64,000 nt of DNA from Terrimonas sp964445775. GTDB lineage: Bacteria > Bacteroidota > Bacteroidia > Chitinophagales > Chitinophagaceae. A program made the position numbers and the translations under genes. Below, piece after piece: positions 35,571-44,715 of this stretch. The notes beneath the pieces were generated by a model. The model did not search any database. It was not told the origin of the DNA and was given only the letters and a program-made list of their open reading frames with translations. The stretch covers positions 1-64,000 of the forward strand of contig CAYUMH010000005.1 of the NCBI GenBank assembly GCA_964445775.1, given 5' to 3'. Every line of letters starts with the position of its first letter. Positions within the stretch are counted from its first letter, which is position 1.

Positions 35571-38500
35571 ATGTCCGCAATTTCTGCCCTAAAAGGTTAC
35601 AGAACGCAGTTTCTATATTCATTGCATTATATCCTGTCCACTTTGTCAAACGATTTTATATACAGACTGGAAGGCGAAGAAGACCTTGACGTATTGGACA
35701 ACAATGGTAAAATCTTATACGCTATACAGTTAAAAAACTTAGGCAGCCCTATTACTTTATCTGATCTTCTCTCAGAACATAAGACTTCATTTATTAAAAG
35801 ATTCCTCGATAACTATAAAGATGCGACGCCAATACTTGTTTCGTATGGAGAGATAAGCAAAGAACTTAAAAATTGGCATGAGCATAAGGATAGTATTAGT
35901 GAAAAAGAAAAGGACACTTTAAAAAAGTACAAGTTAGCTGCTGAAGATTGGAAATTGGTCAAAAATAAAACACAGTTTACTGAAATAAATGAGGAAATAA
36001 TAACGGGGGAAGTCGAAAAACTGATGAAAGAAAACTTTGTTGAGACTGATCCGATACCTGCAATAGACTACCTGTTGAGCTGGTTGCAATTTATTGCGGA
36101 GAAGCAACAACCTGTTACAAGGAAAGAGTTTTACAGTAAGGTACAGAGTTTCGCAATTTACTTAACTGAGCAAATTGCTATACAGCATCAATATGGTTTA
36201 GTGTTAAAGCCACTACATAAAATTTCAACAGATAATGTAAATAAGCAAGTTTTAGAAAAGGAATTCTATAAAGCAACGCTCACCAGGTATGAACATATTT
36301 TGCTGGGACTTGATGTAAACAGGGAAAAGAACCTGGACAAAATAAAGGAAGAGATAAAAGAGAACAACACTATAATAATAAAAGGGGCTTCGGGACAGGG
36401 CAAGACCGCATTATTGTACAGTTATATACATCAGTTTACAAATAACTGGCTCTCCTTTGAACTAAACATTCAGCAAGACCCTATTACCACCCAACAGTCT
36501 ATTCTGGCCATTGCCTCTATAAGCAAAAAGTTAGACATCCCAACTGTTTTTGTAATAAACGTAACTCCCAATACTACTGGTTGGATTAAAATAGTAAAAG
36601 AATCTGCCCATCTTAATCATATAAAGTTTCTGGTTGCCATAAGGAACGAAGATTGGTACAGGGCTTCTGCTGTTGGGATAGAGTTTGAAAACAAGGAAAT
36701 TGATCTGTCGCTCACCGAGGAGGAAGCAGAAACGATCTACCTAAAGCTAAATGAAAGAAATAAGATCAGCCATTTTACTGATTTTGAGCATGCCTGGATC
36801 CAGCTTGGCAGCAACACCCCGCTTTTAGAATATGTTTATTCCATTACACAGGGAGATTCTTTGCTCAATAAATTAAAGCAGCAAATACGAGGAATAGCCC
36901 TGAACGGAAATCAAAATAGCAATCAGCAAATCGAGTTTTTGAGAATTGTAAGCCTTGCAGATTCTTTTGGATCCAAAATAGATGTCTCAAAACTTAGTAA
37001 AAATATAGATTACCAGTTTATAATCGAAGAATTAGAAAATGAATACTTAATCAAAAAGTCTTTCGATAAAAAGTATATCCAGGGATTACACATAGTGCGT
37101 TCTCAAAAATTGGTTGAAATCCTCTTTGATGAATTTACGCATACCAAAGAGGAATATATCTATAAGTGTATTCCGCTACTTGCTGAAGAAGATTTGTATA
37201 TATTTCTCCTACAGCTCTTCCATTTGGAAATCCTACGCCCGGAACAGTTTATTTCTGAATTAGGTAAACGTATTCCTGTTAACAACTGGGCAATATACAC
37301 TACGCTTATAAAATCTTGTATATGGCTTGGTGCGAAAGAATTTGTTGAAAGTAATAGACTAATATTAGATGAAGTTAAGGCCGTCTTTGGAGACGCCTGG
37401 TCTTTCGCTGTGGATTTTATGTTTGGGGCTGATTATGACCGGCGTGGAATGCTTGACCTGCTGGAAGTCGAAGAAGTAATTAAAGAAAAGATAGATAAAT
37501 TGAATAAAACGTTGTCATCCAAACAAACTGTTTTCAATTTACCCACCAGGACAATCAATAATCTTAACTTCCCCGTTAAAACACCCACTACAATATTTGA
37601 ATGGAAATCTTTTGGGGAGGCTTTATTTTGGTTAAAAAATATTCCAAATGAAAAAGAAGTTGTAGGTATATATGATGAAGCTAAGTTTGAAAGCGCTTTT
37701 CAAATGATGGATAGCAGGAGTTTATCCAAGCTCATGTTAGGGTTGTACACTTATTCACCGGATTCAGATGCTGTAAGAAAAAAGTTTATTAAATATTTTA
37801 TCAGACAGGTTAAAGAAGAATTTGATATTATACATTTTGATTTCGAGGGTGACGAAATTACTATTCACTTCATCATTAATATTCTGAAGAATGAAAAATT
37901 AAGATCAAGCAATGACTTTGCCGTTAATGTATTAAATATTATAAGAACTGCCTTACCGGATAAGAAACTATTTAAGTCACAGGGATATGGCCATCGCTTA
38001 CAAATGCTATCAGTCGATATAGATGATACCCATAAAGCGATGCCTGTTAAAAACATGCCTTTAGAAGAATGGACAAATATTAATGCCTGTATTGTTAAAC
38101 TTTATGAGTACAAAAACAGACCGGATGATTGGAATGAATACCTGGTACAATTAAATCAGTGGGAAATTTCTATAAAAGAAAAAATTGAGGAGTTCAATCG
38201 TTCGTTTGCAAAATTATTTGCCGGCAGTAAAAATTACGCTCCGGTAGCGCCTGTGATGCAAAATGCACTGATAAAAGCTGCTGCCAAAATTAAAGAACCT
38301 AAATCGATCACTGACCCTTTAGGAATATATGGAGGGGATAAGGTTATCTCAATAACAGATAATGAAAGAGAGGAATTAAATAGAAAGTTACAATCAAAGT
38401 ATGGGCTATTCTTTAAGAGTCTTTCTGATTTTAAAATCGACATTGAAAACTTCATACGCCAGTCAGCCCAATCCCTATATTCAAAAGCAAAATTGACAAC

Positions 38501-39626
38501 CGATAATAGTCATATACATAATGAAAGCACTGAACGATTCTCCCAAATCAATCTATATAACTCGATAGAAAAACTGGCCGAATATAATTTTCAGTATAAA
38601 AACGTTTTAGGTAATATCGATGCGGATCATTATTCAAGGATTGAAATTAATTCATTGCTTACTTCTGCTGCTACCTGGAAAGATTTCCTGAATAACTATC
38701 GTAATGGCGACCGATCTTTTAACAGGATATTTAAGCTAAAAGCAGATTTTGAAAACAGGATAGTTAAAGAATTAAAGCAGGCTTCAAAATCTAACCCGTT
38801 TTCGATAAAGTATTTTAACAATAAACAAACCAAAGAAAAACCTATTATCATCATTGATGCCGAAGGCCCGTTATGGGGATTATTAGGATATAAGGAAGCA
38901 TATAACATCATCCAAAAAGCTATTGACAGCCCTGAATATACAAGTTTGAAATACTTAATGTTACAGGTATGGTTTTCAAATTTTTGTTTTATTCAAACAA
39001 TTAAAAGAAAAACACTTGATAACCATTGGAACACTATAAAACTATACACACTTAAGGATAGATCATTTGATGAATTATCCCTAATTAGTTCAATACAACA
39101 GCCGATAGAGCCGGGGATAATTGAAAACCTCAACATCGAAAGCTGGGCGAAGCTGTATCCTGAATTTACTGCAATCAATAAGGCAACAAAGGCATATGGG
39201 AAGGTTATTTTCCTGGCAGATCATTTTTATGATTTACGATTATTCGAAAACATTGAACTGGCATCACCTGATAAAGAAAAACTGCAGCAACATTTAAATA
39301 AAACGGGATTAGAATTACAGGAATCGTTTCAGGTAGTTTTAGATTTATTGTTAGAGTGGATAAATATGTTTCCGTTTGATGAAGAAGTTTATGTGAACAG
39401 TGAAGAAGAGCAGGAATACTTTAATGCAATGTTCAAGGTCAGAGATCATATATTTCCTCAACCAAAGGGAGATGAGGAGGATTATCAGCTTACCATGAAT
39501 ATGGAAATAATTTCAAAATGGCTTGAACGCCTGAAAGTTTGTACAGACAATTGGGGCTTATTTATTATTCTTTTATCTGGTAAGTATATTAAAAAATATA
39601 GCAATACCAACCGGTGCGGATTTTAG
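35571..39626 (+). CDS. Putative antiviral STAND-like protein: Cap4/DUF4297-like nuclease + P-loop NTPase + long sensor region
   Basis: This 1351-residue protein has no signal peptide. Residues about 1-100 look like a PD-(D/E)XK fold of the Cap4/DUF4297 type: GYRTQFLYSLHYIL, then EGEEDLDVLD (34-43) and the IQLK motif (52-55) in place of (D/E)-x-K. A P-loop follows at 272-279 (GASGQGKT). TVFVINVTPNTTGW is the likely Walker B region and FLVAIRNEDWYR a sensor-like strand. The remaining ~850 residues are helix-rich and match nothing I know; in Avs proteins this part senses phage proteins. Codon use is far more AT-rich than in genes before 33.4 kb. The C-terminus may be longer because of an A6 run near 39591. 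Alternatives: another NTPase-nuclease toxin or restriction factor. Confidence 0.75.
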   Translation: MSAISALKGYRTQFLYSLHYILSTLSNDFIYRLEGEEDLDVLDNNGKILYAIQLKNLGSPITLSDLLSEHKTSFIKRFLDNYKDATPILVSYGEISKELKNWHEHKDSISEKEKDTLKKYKLAAEDWKLVKNKTQFTEINEEIITGEVEKLMKENFVETDPIPAIDYLLSWLQFIAEKQQPVTRKEFYSKVQSFAIYLTEQIAIQHQYGLVLKPLHKISTDNVNKQVLEKEFYKATLTRYEHILLGLDVNREKNLDKIKEEIKENNTIIIKGASGQGKTALLYSYIHQFTNNWLSFELNIQQDPITTQQSILAIASISKKLDIPTVFVINVTPNTTGWIKIVKESAHLNHIKFLVAIRNEDWYRASAVGIEFENKEIDLSLTEEEAETIYLKLNERNKISHFTDFEHAWIQLGSNTPLLEYVYSITQGDSLLNKLKQQIRGIALNGNQNSNQQIEFLRIVSLADSFGSKIDVSKLSKNIDYQFIIEELENEYLIKKSFDKKYIQGLHIVRSQKLVEILFDEFTHTKEEYIYKCIPLLAEEDLYIFLLQLFHLEILRPEQFISELGKRIPVNNWAIYTTLIKSCIWLGAKEFVESNRLILDEVKAVFGDAWSFAVDFMFGADYDRRGMLDLLEVEEVIKEKIDKLNKTLSSKQTVFNLPTRTINNLNFPVKTPTTIFEWKSFGEALFWLKNIPNEKEVVGIYDEAKFESAFQMMDSRSLSKLMLGLYTYSPDSDAVRKKFIKYFIRQVKEEFDIIHFDFEGDEITIHFIINILKNEKLRSSNDFAVNVLNIIRTALPDKKLFKSQGYGHRLQMLSVDIDDTHKAMPVKNMPLEEWTNINACIVKLYEYKNRPDDWNEYLVQLNQWEISIKEKIEEFNRSFAKLFAGSKNYAPVAPVMQNALIKAAAKIKEPKSITDPLGIYGGDKVISITDNEREELNRKLQSKYGLFFKSLSDFKIDIENFIRQSAQSLYSKAKLTTDNSHIHNESTERFSQINLYNSIEKLAEYNFQYKNVLGNIDADHYSRIEINSLLTSAATWKDFLNNYRNGDRSFNRIFKLKADFENRIVKELKQASKSNPFSIKYFNNKQTKEKPIIIIDAEGPLWGLLGYKEAYNIIQKAIDSPEYTSLKYLMLQVWFSNFCFIQTIKRKTLDNHWNTIKLYTLKDRSFDELSLISSIQQPIEPGIIENLNIESWAKLYPEFTAINKATKAYGKVIFLADHFYDLRLFENIELASPDKEKLQQHLNKTGLELQESFQVVLDLLLEWINMFPFDEEVYVNSEEEQEYFNAMFKVRDHIFPQPKGDEEDYQLTMNMEIISKWLERLKVCTDNWGLFIILLSGKYIKKYSNTNRCGF

Positions 39627-40057
39627 TAAAATACCGGGATGTTCATCATTATGTGGCACATTGATATTGAGATATCTAAAGAACGAATCTATGGTAAAGG
39701 TTTTAAGCAACTATTGTAATTTTTGATAGCAAATGTAGAAAACAGGAAAAAAATAACTAAATAACGGCAATTATGAAACATTTTACAGATTTTTCGAATG
39801 CAAGGACTATCAGCCCTAATTTATTTCAAATATTTTTCTAAGGAGGCTTTTCACTCTGTAAAAGTATTTGGGAAAATCTCTCTTTCCTGTGTAGCCTTAG
39901 CGCAACATTCCACCGGCTTTGTAACAATTACCGGCAATATTCCCTGTTGCAGGTAGCAAAATAAAACCAAACAAAGCAAGCCGAATCGCCTTGATGACCG
40001 GTCATCCCCCAAAAATGGCCATTTAACAGTTTAATAAACCAAATATAGTACTATGCA

Positions 40058-40089
40058 TTGCAAGGTATAATACTTAAACTATATCTTTG
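40058..40089 (+). promoter_or_regulatory. Candidate promoter upstream of the ABC operon
   Basis: TTG at 40058-40060 and TATCTTTG at 40082-40089, 21 bp apart, fit the -33/-7 pattern. It is 410 nt from the ABC start codon, so it may instead serve a small transcript or the decayed transposase. Confidence 0.4.
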
Positions 40090-40280
40090 TTATGCACGCA
40101 AGTGGTAAGAAGGCCTATAAGGAATAAAAAACCATATTATCAAAAACTAAAATGATTGCTGTTGCGGCTCCACAAAAGAGAAAGCCCCTTGTTCGTGAAT
40201 CGCGAACAGGATTTCTTAGATATAATGGCTTGAGGATATGGGTGAGGATAATATTGAATACGGGCAGCAATCATACATAA

Positions 40281-40475
40281 CAACTGGTGAGGTTTGTTTT
40301 GGACAGCCATGATCATCAAGGGCAAAAATTGTTATTACAAAACCTTGTTGTAAACACCCTTAGCGTATTTAAGTAACAAAGGCGGACCGATGTATATGCC
40401 TTTGTGCTTATGCCCGATCATATACACCTGATTTGAAAAAAATGGGACAAGTACCGGGACGACCGGGCTGCATAG
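40281..40475 (+). pseudogene. Remnant of an HUH (Y1/RAYT-like) transposase
   Basis: One frame reads LLLQNLVVNTLSVFK, a stop (40374-40376), then TDVYAFVLMPDHIHLI and another stop (40434-40436). AFVLMPDHIHLI is the metal-binding HUH strand of Y1 transposases, with the usual hydrophobic lead-in, and a helix normally precedes it as here. The catalytic tyrosine region and the rest are missing. It is a dead fragment, but it places a RAYT-type element in this island. Confidence 0.65.
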
Positions 40476-40500
40476 AATTCTATTGCCTAAAAGCTTTGCT

Positions 40501-41376
40501 ATGAATAAATTACTGATCAAAAATCTAAACAAGACCTACTCCAATGGAGTAAAAGCCATCAACGATATTTCATTGGAAATAAGCAATGGTTTGTTTGGAT
40601 TGCTGGGACCCAACGGTGCGGGGAAATCATCGCTTATGCGCACCATCGTTGGACTGCAACATGCCGATAGTGGTGAGATCATTTTCAACAACGTAAATGT
40701 TGTAAATGATCCTTTCTTCCTTAAAAAACAGTTGGGCTTTTTACCGCAGGATTTTGGTGTGTACCCTAAAATAGCTGCATATGACCTGCTGAACCACCTG
40801 GCAATTCTCAAGGGAGTTACCGACGCCCGTGAAAGAAAAGAACAAATATTATCGCTCCTCCAAAAAGTGAATTTATATGCTTACCGGAAAAAAGAAGTCC
40901 ATACTTTTTCAGGCGGCATGAAGCAAAGATTTGGCGTTGCCCAGGCATTATTGGGCAATCCGAAGATTATTATTGTAGATGAGCCCACGGCAGGACTTGA
41001 CCCCGAAGAGCGCAACAGGTTTAACAGTCTGCTAAGTGAACTGGGAGAAGACATCATCATCATTCTTTCTACACATCTCGTGGAAGATGTTCGCAATTTG
41101 TGTTCGCAAATGGCTATCGTTAATAACGGGGCTGTTTTGAAACAAGGTAATCCTAATGATTTGATTGCCGGCCTTCAAGGACGCATCGGACGAAAGCAAA
41201 TAAAAAAGCAGGAGTTTGACGATTATAAAAGAGATCACAGGGTTATATCCTCACAATTCATAACAGGCCATCTAAATATTCATATTATGGCCGATAGCAT
41301 GCCTGCCGGTTTCCAGCCCGTAGACCCCACCCTGGAAGATGTGTATTTCTCTATCGTTAACCAGCATTCAAATTAA
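40501..41376 (+). CDS. ABC transporter ATP-binding protein
   Basis: This 291-residue ATPase starts at ATG 40501 (MNKLLIKNLNKTY). It shows FGLLGPNGAGKSSLM (Walker A), FLPQDFGVYPKI (Q-loop region), SGGMKQRFGVAQALLG (signature), IIIVDEPTAGLDPEER (Walker B) and STHLVEDV (switch). It belongs to the ABC-2 exporter class. The stop is 2 nt before the start of the permease/peptidase gene, so they form one operon and one machine in the inner membrane. Confidence 0.94.
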   Translation: MNKLLIKNLNKTYSNGVKAINDISLEISNGLFGLLGPNGAGKSSLMRTIVGLQHADSGEIIFNNVNVVNDPFFLKKQLGFLPQDFGVYPKIAAYDLLNHLAILKGVTDARERKEQILSLLQKVNLYAYRKKEVHTFSGGMKQRFGVAQALLGNPKIIIVDEPTAGLDPEERNRFNSLLSELGEDIIIILSTHLVEDVRNLCSQMAIVNNGAVLKQGNPNDLIAGLQGRIGRKQIKKQEFDDYKRDHRVISSQFITGHLNIHIMADSMPAGFQPVDPTLEDVYFSIVNQHSN

Positions 41377-41378
41377 TT

Positions 41379-44300
41379 ATGACTGCCTTATTTTTATTCG
41401 ATATAAAACGTTTCTTCAAAAGATGGAGTACCTATGTATTACTGGCATTGATAGTGGCCTTGGGCGTAGTGACAGGGAAAGATGCACATTTTACAATAGG
41501 CGAAAGCGTTTATCAAAATTCACCTTACCTAATTTCTTTTATCACCGCACTCTTCAGTTTATCCGCTATATTATTCTCAACCATTTTTACAGCCCAGCAT
41601 GCAAACAAAGAGCTGGACAATAATTTTCAGCAGATATTTTTTAGCACGCCAATCAGGAAAAATCAATTTATTGCAGCAAGATTTGCATCATTGTTAACAA
41701 TCAGTTTTTTACCCACCGTTTTATTTACAGGAAGCTTTTTGTTTGGCCATCAATTAGCTGCATCCAACCTAAAGCATGAGGCTGTTTCATTGCTCTATTA
41801 TATAGAACCCATTCTCTTGTTTACTTTCATCAACACGCTTTTTATAACGGCAGTGTTAAGCTTTGCCGGATGGATCTCAAAAAACAAACTGATCATTTAC
41901 GTGAGCGGGCTATTGTTGTACATGGTATATATGGTCACCCTCATTTATTCGGGCTCACCTTTAATGGCAGGTTCATTGCCCCAATCGGAACAGGCAAGGC
42001 TTATCAGTGCTTTTGCAGATCCGTTTGGGATGTCCGCTTACTTTTATCAAACATCATCCTGGACAGTTGAACAAAGAAACACAGAACTGATTCCGCTAAA
42101 GGGATTATTCGCCTTGAATAGAATGATTGTTGTACTCGTCTCTTTATTGTTGATTTATATAAGTGTCAGAAAATTTAGTTTTTCAAAAAAACAATCAAAG
42201 ATCTCATCCAAATTAAAAGAAAACACACAGAAGCATCATTTGAGCTTCAACTACAAACGCAGGCCTACACAACATAATACCCGGGCACAATTAAAATCCT
42301 TGCTTTCTTTCTCTAAAATACATTTAACCTATATTGTAAAAAGCATCCCCTTTATACTGGCTTTATTGTTTGTTCTTTTTACGGTAGGAATGGAAATGTA
42401 TGCAGCAATTGAAAAGGGCCTCAGAATTCCACAACAATATGTGAGCTCAGGATTAATGGCCACTACCATTACGCAGCATTTTTATGAATTAGGTTTGATC
42501 ATCGTATTGTATTATGCATTTGATATTTTTTGGCGAAGCAACACTGTAGGTTTTAACCTGATTGAAAACAGTACCGCCAATACCGCAACCGCTTATTTTG
42601 CAAAATGGATCTCATTAACAGTAGTAGCATTCATTTTTACTATTGCATTAATTATTGAAGGAATTGTTTTCCAGTTATTATACAACTATCCGGCCATTGA
42701 ATGGAAAGTGTATAGCAACCTTTTTCTCTTTATCACATTGCCATTGATTTTAATGAGCGGGTTTTTATTGTTGATTAAAAAAATAATCAACCGGAAATAT
42801 GTAGGACTGGGTGTTGCAATCCTATTCGTTTTAATAATGGCAACAGCCATCGGTAAAAATTTTATCACCCATCCCCTGGCGAAAACACTCCGCGTCATTC
42901 AGGTGAAGTACAGTGATATGAATGGATTTGGTCTATATGGTGCTGCGTATTTAAAAGGAATATTCTTTGGGTTTTGTTGCCTGGCAGCATTACTCAGCAT
43001 CTACAACCTGGTAAAGAGAGCTAATAAAAGCTGGCAGGTATGGATGCCGTTAATTGTATCTGTTTCTATAGCTGCTTATACCGGCATAAAATTATTGAAT
43101 GGATATAAACCAAAAAGCGAAACCGCCGCTTTAACAGCACAGGCAAATTATGAAAGGCAGTATCGTAAATACAGCAACCGTCCTCAGCCAACTGTTACCA
43201 GCATCATTACAACTGTAGATTTGTTTCCGGAAGAAAACGCTTACCATATAAAAGGCACTTACACACTTGAAAACAAAACCAATGAAAACATCGACAGCAT
43301 ACTGGTGAATTTTCCGAATGATTTTAAAATAAAAAGTGCATCACTTCAAATTGCTGATGAAATAATTACAGTCAAAGATCAGTACCAGGTGCTTGTTCTT
43401 CAAAAAGCGTTAATGCCAAATCAAAAAGCAACCTTTCATTTCAATATTTCCTACCAGTGGAAGGCGGTGAACGGTCATCAATCATTTAATGCCATTGTTG
43501 AAAATGGTTCCTTTATGCGCATTAGCCGGTACTATCCTCATTTTGGATATGTACTGGAAAATGAAATGGATGATGAAGCAGCCAGAAAAAAATATAAGTT
43601 GGGAGCCAAATCAGCACTTACTGCCTTTGACGCACCAAAGACTGCCAATAATGATTTCATTATGCTCGATATGACGATCTCTACATCAGGCAATCAAACG
43701 GCCCTTGGCGTTGGAGAGTTAGCCAAAAACTGGAAACAAGAAAACAGGAATTATTTTCAGTACAAAACCAATGACCCCATTCCGTTCCGGTTTGGTATAT
43801 CTTCTGCTCAATACGCCATAAAAAAAGAAAACTATAAAGGAAAAAGTTTTGAAATCTATTATCACCCAACACATGCAGAGAATGTAGATCATCTTATGAA
43901 TAACGCACGGCTAACCATGGATTATTGCGAAACAAATTTTGGAAACTATCCATTTAAAACCATCCGGTTTGCAGAAGTATCGGGCTTTACCAGTGGCTTT
44001 GCCGCTACGGCTTATCCTGCTACCATCTACATGACAGAAAACATGGTTTTTCACTCCAATATTAAAGCCGATAAACAACAGGACGTGATCAATGAATTAG
44101 CCGGGCATGAATTAGCTCATATGTGGTGGGGCAATAGTCAAATAAATCCTGACGACAGAGATGGATCGGCCATGCTTACCGAAACATTGGCCATGTATAC
44201 CGAAATGATGTTGCTCAAAAAAATGCATGGTAAAGAAAAAATGTTGGATCGCATAAAAATGCACCTCGATATTTATTCCTTCAGCAAAGGCTTTTCAATA

Positions 44301-44564
44301 GAACAACCGTTGTATAAGGTTCAGGCAGGAGACACTCATGTATCCTATTCAAAAGGAGCCGTGGTGATGTATCTTTTAAGTGAATTAATAGGTGAGCAAA
44401 AATTAAATGAGGTGCTGAGAAGTTTTATGGAGAAACATAGATTCCCGAATCCAAAACCCGTTTCAACAGATTTCTTAACAGAGCTATACCGTTTAACGGA
44501 CCCCTCCGTTCATGCTAAAATAGATACATTGTTTAAAAAAACCGAGCCGCTAAGTGTGGAATGA
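41379..44564 (+). CDS. ABC-2 permease fused to an M1-family aminopeptidase-like domain
   Basis: This 1061-residue fusion has an N-terminal half (about 1-590) with roughly a dozen hydrophobic segments in two sets (for example LLALIVALGVVTGK, FVLIMATAIGKNF), separated by a basic linker around 265-310. The C-terminal half (about 600-1061) is periplasmic and carries HELAHMWWGN at 910-919, a gluzincin HEXXH, with the third ligand in MLTETLAMYTE 21 residues after the second His. The GAMEN exopeptidase motif of true M1 enzymes is not visible; GFTSGFAATAYPAT sits in its place. Such fusions are known in Bacteroidota but the substrate is unknown. Confidence 0.9.
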   Translation: MTALFLFDIKRFFKRWSTYVLLALIVALGVVTGKDAHFTIGESVYQNSPYLISFITALFSLSAILFSTIFTAQHANKELDNNFQQIFFSTPIRKNQFIAARFASLLTISFLPTVLFTGSFLFGHQLAASNLKHEAVSLLYYIEPILLFTFINTLFITAVLSFAGWISKNKLIIYVSGLLLYMVYMVTLIYSGSPLMAGSLPQSEQARLISAFADPFGMSAYFYQTSSWTVEQRNTELIPLKGLFALNRMIVVLVSLLLIYISVRKFSFSKKQSKISSKLKENTQKHHLSFNYKRRPTQHNTRAQLKSLLSFSKIHLTYIVKSIPFILALLFVLFTVGMEMYAAIEKGLRIPQQYVSSGLMATTITQHFYELGLIIVLYYAFDIFWRSNTVGFNLIENSTANTATAYFAKWISLTVVAFIFTIALIIEGIVFQLLYNYPAIEWKVYSNLFLFITLPLILMSGFLLLIKKIINRKYVGLGVAILFVLIMATAIGKNFITHPLAKTLRVIQVKYSDMNGFGLYGAAYLKGIFFGFCCLAALLSIYNLVKRANKSWQVWMPLIVSVSIAAYTGIKLLNGYKPKSETAALTAQANYERQYRKYSNRPQPTVTSIITTVDLFPEENAYHIKGTYTLENKTNENIDSILVNFPNDFKIKSASLQIADEIITVKDQYQVLVLQKALMPNQKATFHFNISYQWKAVNGHQSFNAIVENGSFMRISRYYPHFGYVLENEMDDEAARKKYKLGAKSALTAFDAPKTANNDFIMLDMTISTSGNQTALGVGELAKNWKQENRNYFQYKTNDPIPFRFGISSAQYAIKKENYKGKSFEIYYHPTHAENVDHLMNNARLTMDYCETNFGNYPFKTIRFAEVSGFTSGFAATAYPATIYMTENMVFHSNIKADKQQDVINELAGHELAHMWWGNSQINPDDRDGSAMLTETLAMYTEMMLLKKMHGKEKMLDRIKMHLDIYSFSKGFSIEQPLYKVQAGDTHVSYSKGAVVMYLLSELIGEQKLNEVLRSFMEKHRFPNPKPVSTDFLTELYRLTDPSVHAKIDTLFKKTEPLSVE

Positions 44565-44715
44565 ACATTAATACCGGAAAACGCTTCCAGGTACTAGTGT
44601 GTTTTCAAACTGGGTCGGGGCTTCAACACTTGGGGCTACTATATTAATTAGTGTTAAGCGCAACAGTTTCCCCAATCTTTGTTTTTATGACTAACCGGTG
44701 AATAGGTTTCCTTAT

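Larger units (their letters stand above)
39627..40500. other. Long intergenic region with degraded sequences
   Basis: This 874-bp stretch starts with a +1 frame that stays open to 39726 and could be the real end of the STAND-like gene. It holds a candidate promoter at 40058-40089, a small open frame from ATG 40151 (about 42 codons, MIAVAAPQKRKPLVRES...) of uncertain reality, a GTTCGTGAATCGCGAAC dyad near 40187 and a transposase remnant at 40281-40475. AT-rich overall. Confidence 0.6.

Noticed and set aside
40151..40279. 42-codon plus-strand frame starting MIAVAAPQKRKP after a TATCTTTG box
   Set aside because: It spans a GTTCGTG dyad and precedes a dead transposase; more likely chance or remnant than a gene. 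Kept only as a note in the intergenic entry.
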